15,020 nt of DNA. Origin: Cyanothece sp. UBA12306 (lineage in GTDB: Bacteria; Cyanobacteriota; Cyanobacteriia; Cyanobacteriales; Microcystaceae). This document shows, one piece after another, positions 1 to 7,600 of this stretch. The position numbers were made by a program, and so were the translations under genes. How positions within the stretch are numbered: the stretch's first letter is position 1; every line of letters starts with the position of its first letter. Where the stretch lies: NCBI GenBank assembly GCA_003448685.1, contig DLXW01000354.1, positions 16,223 to 31,242 on the forward strand. The letters run 5' to 3'. The notes beneath the pieces are model-generated. The model was not told where the DNA came from and searched no databases. It was given only the letters and a program-made list of their open reading frames with translations.

Positions 1-1058
1 ATATTTTAAGAACCCTACAAATTTATTTGGGTTCTAATTATGTTAATCAATTCGTCTTTGAGGGTCGCCTCTATCGAGTCTATGCTCAAGCTGAAGCCGA
101 TGCACGGTCTAACCCAGAAGATATTGGTCGCTTGTATGTGCGATCGCGTAATGGGGCCATGGTTCAACTCAGTAACCTTGTCACCCCCACCCAAACGACT
201 TATCCCCCCATTATTACCCACTACAAGACCTATCCTGCCATCAAATTAATTGTCAGTCCTGCCCCTGGTTATAGTTCAGGCCAGGTAATTAAAGCTATGG
301 AAGAAGTTGCCAACGAAACCCTACAGCCTGGTTTTGGTTTTGAGTGGACTAATACCGCCGCTGAAGAAAAAAGCTCTGGAGGTGCTGCTCCCATCGTCTT
401 TGGCTTAGCTTTTGTCATGGTATTCCTGGTACTTTCGGCCCAGTATGAAAGTTACGTTGACCCCACGATTATACTATTAACCGTTCCTCTAGCAATTTTG
501 GGAGCCTTGGGGATGATTTGGTTACGGGTAACTTTTGTCCAAACTGCCCCATTTAATCCAGGAAATGGCATTTGGCCTGTGCTAAACAATAATATGTATG
601 CCCAGGTGGCGTTAGTAATGCTGATTGGGTTAGCAGCGAAAAACGCGATTCTGATTGTAGAATTTGCGAACCAAGCCCGTGATTTGGGGATGAACATCAC
701 TAAAGCTGCCATTTATGCCTCAGAACAACGTCTACGTCCCATTTTAATGACTGCGGTTTCCTCCTTAGTCGGGTTTGCTCCCTTGCTGAGTGCTTCTAGT
801 GTGGGGGCGGTCAGTCGTTGGTCTTTGGGAACAGCAATTTTTGGCGGTTTAGCCTTGGCAACGGTATTAAGTTTAGTTTTAGTTCCTATCCTTTATATTG
901 TGATTAAGAATTTTGAAAAATACATCCTCGAAGGTGGAACGAAACCGCCTACTCCCCCAAGTTCGGGTAATGGGAGTCAACCTTCCCCCCCTCCCCAACC
1001 TCAAACCCCAGAGGAACAAGCAACTCCTGTATTTAAAGCAAGTCCTCAGAATGAGTAG
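1..1058 (+). CDS. RND (AcrB/HAE1-type) efflux pump inner-membrane subunit, 3' part only
   Basis: This is the C-terminal third of a proton-driven RND exporter, which moves drugs or hydrophobic compounds out through a periplasmic adaptor and an outer-membrane channel. The reading frame (codons from base 3) is open to the window edge, so the gene starts upstream; the TTG at 27 is internal. The fragment begins at the docking hairpin (LGSNYVNQF, compare AcrB LGGTYINDF), continues through the last periplasmic subdomain, and then has five membrane helices matching AcrB TM8-TM12. The proton-relay lysine lies in the TM10 block AAKNAILIVEF (Lys codon 639-641). The TM11 arginine lies in RLRPILMT (from 729). 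The TM4 aspartates are outside the window. Two oddities are an extra roughly 14-residue, Pro/Asn-rich loop between TM9 and TM10 (about 535-595) and a Pro/Gln-rich cytoplasmic tail (about 940-1055). The family call is secure; the substrate cannot be told. Confidence 0.95.
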   Translation, partial: ILRTLQIYLGSNYVNQFVFEGRLYRVYAQAEADARSNPEDIGRLYVRSRNGAMVQLSNLVTPTQTTYPPIITHYKTYPAIKLIVSPAPGYSSGQVIKAMEEVANETLQPGFGFEWTNTAAEEKSSGGAAPIVFGLAFVMVFLVLSAQYESYVDPTIILLTVPLAILGALGMIWLRVTFVQTAPFNPGNGIWPVLNNNMYAQVALVMLIGLAAKNAILIVEFANQARDLGMNITKAAIYASEQRLRPILMTAVSSLVGFAPLLSASSVGAVSRWSLGTAIFGGLALATVLSLVLVPILYIVIKNFEKYILEGGTKPPTPPSSGNGSQPSPPPQPQTPEEQATPVFKASPQNE

Positions 1059-1081
1059 GTGATAGGGTGACAGGGTGACAG
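1058..1081. repeat. Three tandem 8-bp units GGTGAYAG
   Basis: GGTGATAG (1058-1065) is followed by two GGTGACAG copies (1066-1081). The array starts in the last base of the RND stop codon. Its AGGG segments are complementary to the CCCT of the heptamer array that begins 17 bases downstream, so a transcript could fold AGGG against CCCT. This is a possible processing or weak termination structure for the RND mRNA. No uridine run follows. Confidence 0.75.
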
Positions 1082-1097
1082 GGAGAGAAAATCCAAC

Positions 1098-1146
1098 TTC
1101 CCTATTCCCTATTCCCTATTCCCTATTCCCTATTCCCTATTCCCTA
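1098..1146. repeat. Seven perfect tandem copies of TTCCCTA (STRR-like heptamer repeat)
   Basis: Seven uninterrupted identical heptamers occupy these 49 bases. Short tandemly repeated heptamers (STRR) are a known class in cyanobacterial genomes, and copy number in such arrays can vary by slippage. A two-copy relic of the same unit lies at 1862-1875. The array ends 10 bases before a small candidate ORF, so changes in length would alter the leader of that ORF but not a reading frame. Confidence 0.9.
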
Positions 1147-1155
1147 TGTACTAAA

Positions 1156-1248
1156 ATGTTTAAAAATTGGACGTTTGATGACTGGATGAACCATATTCTG
1201 TTTGTGGGTACAATCCTATTATTGATTTACTCTTTTGTTGGCATTTGA
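1156..1248 (+). CDS. Candidate 30-residue single-helix membrane protein
   Basis: This short ORF (ATG 1156, TGA 1246-1248) encodes a polar, aromatic N-terminus (MFKNWTFDDWMNH) followed by one hydrophobic stretch of about 16 residues (ILFVGTILLLIYSFVG). That composition is typical of small membrane subunits. No Shine-Dalgarno sequence is visible, and the leader is the heptamer array, so it may not be translated. It sits 97 bases after an RND pump gene on the same strand. Small single-helix proteins such as AcrZ bind AcrB in E. coli, but I see no sequence match to AcrZ or to the small photosynthetic subunits (PetL, PetN, PsaM). The function is unknown. Confidence 0.35.
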   Translation: MFKNWTFDDWMNHILFVGTILLLIYSFVGI

Positions 1249-1330
1249 TATTTGATTAAACTAAAATAATTTCTAGCTAATTACAGTTATTTTTAGAACA
1301 TATATTAACTATTTTGTCAAGAGAAAAACC

Positions 1331-1552
1331 ATGAATATTAGAGTAATTATTTATTCAGGAATTATGACTGCATTAGTCGGAGCGATGTTTGGATTAGCAG
1401 TTACCAAAATTTCTCAGCGTGAACAACGTAAACCCATTTTAATTGTGGGAGGAGCAACCTTAGGATTTGTTATTGGTGCTTTTCAAGCATCAGTTCGAGA
1501 GCAGAACAAATTAAGGAATGAAGATTTAGGAGATACTGATGAAGACAATTAA
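1331..1552 (+). CDS. Small two-helix membrane protein with glycine-zipper motif, function unknown
   Basis: I do not recognise this 73-residue protein. It has two hydrophobic segments (about residues 5-27 and 35-52) joined by a short basic polar loop (SQREQRK), and an acidic C-terminal tail ending in DEDN. The second helix carries Gly41, Gly45 and Gly49 in GxxxG spacing, and the first has Gly17 and Gly21. This is a glycine-zipper arrangement that favours tight helix packing or oligomers. With a basic loop between the helices, the positive-inside rule suggests both ends lie outside the cytoplasm. A purine-rich AAGAGAAA lies just before the ATG. The gene stands alone: 82 bases separate it from the candidate small ORF upstream, and 478 bases of repeat-rich DNA follow. 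Confidence 0.75.
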   Translation: MNIRVIIYSGIMTALVGAMFGLAVTKISQREQRKPILIVGGATLGFVIGAFQASVREQNKLRNEDLGDTDEDN

Positions 1553-1616
1553 TCTGAAATAGTGTTGAGATTTACTATAAATCCAACTTAATAGTATAGG
1601 AGTAATTGGGGTCATG

Positions 1617-1651
1617 GATTGCAGATTGCAGATTGTAGATTGTAGATTGAC
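1617..1651. repeat. Five tandem heptamers of GATTGYA type
   Basis: Two GATTGCA units (1617-1630) are followed by two GATTGTA units (1631-1644) and a degenerate GATTGAC (1645-1651). Further related pairs occur at 1689-1702 (GTAGATT twice) and 1707-1720 (GTTGATT twice), so the unit seems to have spread and drifted locally. This is a different heptamer family from TTCCCTA nearby. Confidence 0.85.
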
Positions 1652-1764
1652 TCCCTATTACGAGACAAGAACTTGGGATAAAAGACTTGTAGATTGTAGA
1701 TTTATTGTTGATTGTTGATTTTCCCTTGCTTAAAAGCTAGGGGCTTGTGTAATATTCCAAGAAA

Positions 1765-1780
1765 GCAATCTGCAATCTAC
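1765..1780. repeat. Inverted copy of the GATTGCA repeat
   Basis: GCAATCTGCAATCTAC is the reverse complement of a GTAGATTGCAGATTGC sequence and matches the plus-strand cluster that begins at 1617 almost perfectly. The two copies, about 115 bases apart, could pair in RNA or form a cruciform, giving the region an imperfect inverted-repeat layout. No transposase gene lies between them. Confidence 0.7.
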
Positions 1781-1861
1781 ATTCTCCAATCTTCGGTCAA
1801 ATCACTAAATAGTCAGGGTTTATGGCGTTAAATTATTAATTATAGCCATGTCCCGATCTGA

Positions 1862-1875
1862 TTCCCTATTCCCTA
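1862..1875. repeat. Two-copy TTCCCTA relic
   Basis: Two perfect TTCCCTA heptamers followed by a partial TTC, the same unit as the seven-copy array at 1098-1146. It shows that this heptamer occurs at two places within 800 bases. Confidence 0.8.
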
Positions 1876-2030
1876 TTCGTCAGGTATTTTTCTCACAATT
1901 GAAAGAGTAATGATTTTAGTCCCTTAATGGGTTAATATAATAATATTAAATTTTTATTACGAAAACTTGCTTTTGAATCCTTAAGCAATCTGATTGCTGC
2001 TTTTAACCTCTAGAATTTCAAAAATAGCTG

Positions 2031-2489
2031 ATGAAATCTCTCTCTCAAATCGCGGGTTTTTTGTTACCATTTGGGGCTACTTTAAGTATTAGTCCAACTG
2101 TTGAAGCAAGTTTGGTGAGTAATCTAACGGTTGAAATTGCTGGTTTAAGCAACCGTACAGGTCAAGTTTGCTTGAGTTTATTTGCCAGTAGTCGAGGGTT
2201 TCCCAGCAGTAAACAAAATGCAATAAAAACTCAATGTATCAAAATTACTAAAACACCATTACAAGTAACATTTGAAAATTTACCTTCAAAAACCTATGCA
2301 GTAGCAGCGTTTTTGGATGATAATGGGGACGGTCAACTTAATCGTAATTTTCTCGGTATTCCTACCGAAAAATTTGGCTTTTCTAGTAACCCAGTAATTA
2401 AGACTGGACCTCCTAAATTTGGGGAATCAGCCGTTTTGGTGGTAGGAAAGAACACGAGGATTCAGATTCAATTAAAGTCACTATTGTAA
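2031..2489 (+). CDS. DUF2141 family secreted protein
   Basis: This 152-residue protein has an N-terminal signal peptide with a likely cut after Ala26 (VEA), so it should be periplasmic or outside the cell. The rest fits DUF2141: a beta-rich start (LTVEIAGLSNRTGQVCLSLF), a central acidic turn with Asp96, Asp97, Asn98, Asp100 and Gly101 (DDNGDGQLN) that resembles a calcium-loop pattern, and the family's G-x-P-x-E-x-x-G-F segment (GIPTEKFGF). Two cysteines, Cys47 and Cys69, could form a disulfide. The family has no established biochemical function, and the metal-binding idea is an inference from the acidic turn. The ATG has no obvious Shine-Dalgarno. nblS begins 84 bases downstream, but nothing shows that the two genes share a transcript. 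Confidence 0.9.
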   Translation: MKSLSQIAGFLLPFGATLSISPTVEASLVSNLTVEIAGLSNRTGQVCLSLFASSRGFPSSKQNAIKTQCIKITKTPLQVTFENLPSKTYAVAAFLDDNGDGQLNRNFLGIPTEKFGFSSNPVIKTGPPKFGESAVLVVGKNTRIQIQLKSLL

Positions 2490-2573
2490 CAACCTTATCC
2501 TAGCTTTTAATGTTAAAATTAGATAGAGAAGTAAGAAAAATCTAAATTTTAAACCATCAATTTTGAATTAACC

Positions 2574-4619
2574 TTGTTAACGCTATTAAAAACCATTCGA
2601 GAAATTATTAGACGCTGGTGGTCTGAATTTACCCTGCAAACTAAATTAATGGCAGGGGCAACCTTAGCAGTGTCTTTATTTATGAGTGGTTTGACTTTTT
2701 GGGCAGTTAATAGTATCCAGCAAGAAGCCCAATTAAATGATACTCGCTTTGGTCGGGATCTAGGATTATTACTTGCTTCTAATGTTTCCCCATTAATAGC
2801 TGAAGATAAATTAACCGAAGTAGCACGCTTTTCGAGTCGTTTTTACAAAAGTACCTCTAGTGTCCGCTATATCATTTATGCTGATCAAGAGGGAAAAATT
2901 TTCTTTGGTATTCCTTATTCAGCAGCAGAAGTCCAAAATTCTTTGACCATTGAACGTCGTATCAAATTACCTGAAAGTAACATTGAACAAGCAACTTTAC
3001 CCTTAGTTCGTCAACACCTTAGTGCTAATGGTTCGGTAACAGATGTTTTTGTTCCCCTTAAACATGATGGTCAATATTTTGGTATTTTGGCAATTGGAAT
3101 TAATCCAAATCCCACCGTTGTCAACTTTTCCAATTTAACCAGAGATGTAACTATTGCGGTTTTTGTCGCAATTTGGTCAATGGTTATTCTGGGGGCTGTT
3201 TTTAATGCCTTAACTATTACTAGACCCATTAAAGAATTATTAGTTGGGGTCAAAAATATTGCCGAGGGGAACTTTCAACAGAGAATTAATCTTCCTTTTG
3301 GTGGTGAATTGGGAGAATTAATTGTTAATTTCAATGAAATGGCCGAACGACTCGAAAGCTATGAAGAACAAAATATCGAAGAATTAACGGCTGAAAAAGC
3401 CAAACTTGAAACTTTAGTTTCAACTATTGTTGACGGGGCGATTCTTCTTGATAATAACTTAAAATTATTATTAGTTAATCCTCGGTCTCGACGGATGTTT
3501 GGTTGGGAAGGACAAGATGTGATAGGAATGAATATCCTTGAACTTTTACCATCAGAATTAACCAACCAATTATCAGAACCCCTGGAGCAAATGGCACAAG
3601 AAGAAGTGTATAAAGACCAAGACTCAGAGGAAAACTTTACTGACTGCTTTTCTGAAGTTTCTGAAGGTCAACAAGGAACATCTACTGGGGAATTTCGTAT
3701 TACCTTAACCCAACCGACTCAGCGTATCATCAGAATTTTGCTGACCCAAGTTTTTGATCAGCAACGCGCCACCCTCAAAGGAATTGCCATGACAGTACAA
3801 GATATTACCCGTGAGGTGGAATTGAACACGGCAAAAAGTCAATTTATTAGTAATGTTTCCCATGAATTGAGAACGCCTTTATTTAATATCAAGTCCTTCA
3901 TCGAAACCCTCAGTGAATTTGGCGAAGATTTAACGGAGTCCGAACGTAAAGAATTTTTAGAAACTGCTAACCATGAAACTGATCGCTTAACTCGTTTAGT
4001 CAATGATGTTTTGGATTTATCTCGCCTAGAGTCGTCTAAAATTTATCATCTTGATCGGGTTGATTTAGCACAAGTTATTGAACAAACTTTACGTACTTAT
4101 CAACTTAATTCTAAAGATAAAGGATTAGAGTTAAATAGAGAATTAGAACAGAATTTGCCCCCAGTATTAGGTCATTATGATCTTTTATTACAGGTGCTTA
4201 CTAATTTGGTGGGTAATAGCTTAAAATTTACGGAACCAGGGGGGAAAATCGTCCTAAGAGCCTATCAGATTGAAGAAGATTCTCAAAATTCTCCTAATAA
4301 AAAACAAGTAAGAATAGAAATTTCTGATACGGGAATTGGCATTGATCCTGAAGATAAAGAAGCAATTTTTGATCGTTTTTTCAGAGTAGAAAACCGAGTC
4401 CATACTTTAGAAGGAACAGGATTAGGACTATCTATTGTCAAGAATATTATTGATAAACACAATAGTCATATTCATCTTATTAGTCAAGTAGGAATAGGTA
4501 CAACTTTTTGGTTCAATCTAGCGGTTTATCAAGATAATTCTTCTTCCTTAGAAAACAAGACAAAGCCAACAAAATCAAGACAAGAATCTAATCTTAAGTC
4601 AACCAGCTTACTATTTTAG
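2574..4619 (+). CDS. nblS: Sensor histidine kinase NblS (Hik33/DspA)
   Basis: This is the membrane-bound sensor kinase that in cyanobacteria controls responses to high light, nutrient stress, cold and osmotic stress, acting through response regulators such as RpaB. The 681 residues are ordered as TM1 (about 23-45), an extracytoplasmic sensor region with the family-typical TRFGRDLGLLLASNV and ARFSSRFY segments, TM2 (192-214), HAMP (about 212-265), PAS (about 279-400), HisKA with phosphoacceptor His430 in the NblS-like block VSHELRTPLFNIKSF, and HATPase_c with N-box Asn548, G1 Asp585 (SDTGIG) and G2 GTGLGLS from Gly614. All catalytic motifs are intact. The start is TTG at 2574: an in-frame TAA at 2550-2552 closes the frame upstream, no ATG or GTG lies in between, and the next ATG (2649) would remove part of TM1. 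The gene converges on the hybrid kinase gene. Confidence 0.95.
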   Translation: MLTLLKTIREIIRRWWSEFTLQTKLMAGATLAVSLFMSGLTFWAVNSIQQEAQLNDTRFGRDLGLLLASNVSPLIAEDKLTEVARFSSRFYKSTSSVRYIIYADQEGKIFFGIPYSAAEVQNSLTIERRIKLPESNIEQATLPLVRQHLSANGSVTDVFVPLKHDGQYFGILAIGINPNPTVVNFSNLTRDVTIAVFVAIWSMVILGAVFNALTITRPIKELLVGVKNIAEGNFQQRINLPFGGELGELIVNFNEMAERLESYEEQNIEELTAEKAKLETLVSTIVDGAILLDNNLKLLLVNPRSRRMFGWEGQDVIGMNILELLPSELTNQLSEPLEQMAQEEVYKDQDSEENFTDCFSEVSEGQQGTSTGEFRITLTQPTQRIIRILLTQVFDQQRATLKGIAMTVQDITREVELNTAKSQFISNVSHELRTPLFNIKSFIETLSEFGEDLTESERKEFLETANHETDRLTRLVNDVLDLSRLESSKIYHLDRVDLAQVIEQTLRTYQLNSKDKGLELNRELEQNLPPVLGHYDLLLQVLTNLVGNSLKFTEPGGKIVLRAYQIEEDSQNSPNKKQVRIEISDTGIGIDPEDKEAIFDRFFRVENRVHTLEGTGLGLSIVKNIIDKHNSHIHLISQVGIGTTFWFNLAVYQDNSSSLENKTKPTKSRQESNLKSTSLLF

Positions 4620-4641
4620 CTATGTTTGTCGATTTGATTTT

Positions 4642-7600
4642 TTAGCCAAAAGGTTGTTCTTCTTCCTTGATTAGAACAAGGAATTGTTGGGTTAATTCAA
4701 GAATTTGTTCAAAGAAAAAGTCGTTAGCCCAATCCCGAAGAACTATGGCCAAAGGTTCACTTTCCCGAGGGATTTGAGTGATTAACTCGAGTATTCCATC
4801 ATCGCTGCATTCTATGGCGGCTTGGTGAAGTTGACCAATCCACTCAAGGGGCATCTGAGATAAAATTTGGGATACATTATGAGAATTATGGTTGTTTTCC
4901 TCTGTTACACCATGTATAGCTGTTTGCTCTAAGTTTCCCACATAATCATAAATATAACTTACTCCAAGATGTTCAGATATTTTTTGCCAAAGTATCTCTT
5001 CTCGGAAGGGTTTGCGCATAAAATCATCGCATCCGGCTGATAACACCATATTCCGTTCTTCTTCAAAGGCACTAGCTGTTAAAGCAATGATAACTGTGGC
5101 CTGACCCTTGGTGGTAGCTTTGATGCGCTGAGTAGCTTTATAACCATCGATCACAGGCATTCTCATGTCCATCCAAATCAGATGGGGTTCCCAAGCTTCC
5201 CAGATCTCAATGGCTTCTTGACCATTACTCGCTTGACGTACCTCAAACCCCATAGATGAAAGTAATTTAACTAACAATAAACGACTTTCTACGCGATCGT
5301 CTACTGCCAGAATACGATATTTAGGTTGTCCAGGGGATAAACCTGTCACTTTTTTAATGGGTTTTGTGTTTTTAATCGCCTTGGAGTTAGTCAATTGGGC
5401 TTTGATGGTAAAGGAGAATAAACTGCCCTGTCCCAGTACACTACTAACATTAATCTCTCCACCCATCAATTCGACAAACTTGCTACTAATGGGTAACCCT
5501 AAACCCGTCCCTTCGCTGGCTTGACGACCCGTTTCTGTCTGGCCAAAAGCAGCAAATAGTTGATCGAGTTCTTCGGGGGCAATACCGGGGCCGCTATCCT
5601 CGACTTCAAAAGTAATAACTATCCCCTGTGACTCCCGTATTACTTCCGACTTGGTGACTTCTGATTCTGATTTCACCCGCAGGGTAACTCCTCCTTCTTC
5701 AGTGAATTTGATCGCGTTACCCAATAAATTAATTAAAACTTGCCGTAATTTGCCTTCGTCGGTTTCTATATATTGGGGAACATCCGAAGTCTTTTCAAAG
5801 ATAAGTTGTAATCCTTTTTCTTGAACTTTTAAACGTAACATGGCTTCTAGGTTATCTAATAACCGATAGAGGTCGAAGCTATTACCATGAAAAGTAGTAC
5901 GTCCAGCTTCAATTTTGGACATCTCTAGGATGTCATTAATTAACTCGAGAAGATGTTCCCCACTACGGGAGATAATGGCGATATTTTGTTGTTGTTCTTG
6001 ATTAAGGGTGCGATCGCGTTGCATCACTTGGGTAAAGCCTAAAATAGCATTGAGGGGAGTACGCAATTCATGACTCATACTGGCCAAAAATTCACTTTTA
6101 GCGCGGTTGGCTGCATCTGCGGCTTCTTTTGCCTGTTTTAAGGCTTCTTCGGCTTGTTTGCGTTGGGTAATATCCCTGACAATAGCGGTAAATAATTGTC
6201 TGCCCTTGAGTTGAATTTTAGAAATGGAGACTTCTGCTAAAAATTCCTGACCATCTTGATGACGACCAAAAACGGGGCGACGCAGTCCCATCTGTCGCGC
6301 TGTTTCTGGACATTTACTAAAGTCTTCGATGTGTTGCTGGTGATTATCTTGAAAACGGTGGGGAATCAGTAAGCTAAAGGGTTGTCCTAAAACTTCTGAA
6401 GCTTGATAACCAAATATTTGTTCGGCTGCATGGTTAAATAGGGTAATATTTTGCTGTTCATTGATAGAAATAATAGCTTCATTGGCATTATCTAAAATGC
6501 CAGCAAATCTTGCTTCAGACTCTCTGCGATCATCTTCTGCTTGGGATCTCGCTTGGGCGATCGCCATAAATTCTCCCACCAATTTTAAGAGGTTCACCTC
6601 TTCTTGGGTCCAGTTTTTGGTCGGTTTGCCATCAAAACCTAAATAACCGACTGTTTGTCCGGCTGCAACCATGGGAACCACCACTAAGGTAGGGTTCAGA
6701 CTATTTTTAAATACTACCCGTTCAGCCATAGCTTGGGAGGGAAGATCTTGAAGGGAGTTAACCCGAACGGGATGGCCGTGAAGGAGTTGTCGTGAGAACC
6801 AAGGCAAATATTCTACGGGGATATTTTGGGACTGTTCTAGGGTTGAGGGAATGTTATAGTTACACCATTCATGGGTCATATTCCAGAAGCGTTGTCCAGG
6901 GGAATAGCGGATAATATAACCGCGATCGCCGTCGGTAAAATGACCCAAAGCTTCTAAGGTAAAGTTAACGGCTGTATTAAAGTCTTGATCGATTAATTGT
7001 CTGGCAATGCTGCTGAGTAAACTATCCCGTTTGGCTTGTTTTTTGACGGTGTTTTCTTTTTGTTTGCGATCGGTAATATCTCGACTAATACCAATCACCC
7101 CCATTAAGTTACCATCAGGACAACAAAAAGGGGTTTTTAGGGTGTCTAAAAGACGGCGGCTACCATCGGGATAGGTAATCCATTCTTCATTACGATGGGG
7201 CTGTTTTTTTTCGATCATCAGGCGATCGTGTTCCCGAAAAAATAGGGCTTCTTCTGGGGGAAAAAGCTCAAAATCAGTTTTACCGATGATGTTTTGACTG
7301 GTTTTTCCCACAAAGGTTTCAAAGGCATTGTTACAGATTTTATATATTCCTTGGACATCTTTACAAAAGATGAGGTCAGGAATACAATCAATCAGAGAAC
7401 GTAGCAAGATTTGTTCTTCTTTTCTTCCACTAATATCACTGTGGGAACCCACCATGCGGATCGCCTTACCTGTTTGATCCCACAAAGCTTGGCCCTTTGA
7501 TAAAATCCATTTATAACTATCATCTTGACATCTGAGTCGAAATTCAATGTTATAATGCTTGGTTTTTCCGTCAAGATGGGATTGTACTGCTGTCATTACT

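Larger units (their letters stand above)
1553..2030. other. Repeat-rich intergenic region without a recognised gene
   Basis: This stretch separates the glycine-zipper gene from the DUF2141 gene. It holds the GATTGYA heptamer cluster (1617-1651), a second cluster of GTAGATT and GTTGATT pairs (1689-1720), an inverted copy of the first (1765-1780), and a two-copy TTCCCTA relic (1862-1875). Near its end is an AT-rich patch with TATAAT at 1936-1941, but no -35 hexamer at proper spacing. No open frame with a believable start and ribosome site, no tRNA and no clear terminator was found. Confidence 0.7.

Noticed and set aside
1059..1104. Intrinsic terminator after the RND gene
   Set aside because: An AGGGA/TCCCT hairpin is possible, but no T run follows it; it is recorded only as repeat complementarity.
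1249..1330. HLR1 (RpaB) light-response element, from a TTACA near 1281
   Set aside because: Only one half-site is present; the second TTACA-type repeat at the right spacing is missing. No HLR1 pair was found before nblS either.
1098..1780. Possible CRISPR array in the repeat region
   Set aside because: The units are 7-8 bases in direct tandem without spacers, and no cas genes are near.
6890..7020. Phytochrome or cyanobacteriochrome-type bilin GAF in the hybrid kinase
   Set aside because: The GAF region has no conserved Cys-His chromophore motif, so it is treated as an ordinary GAF.
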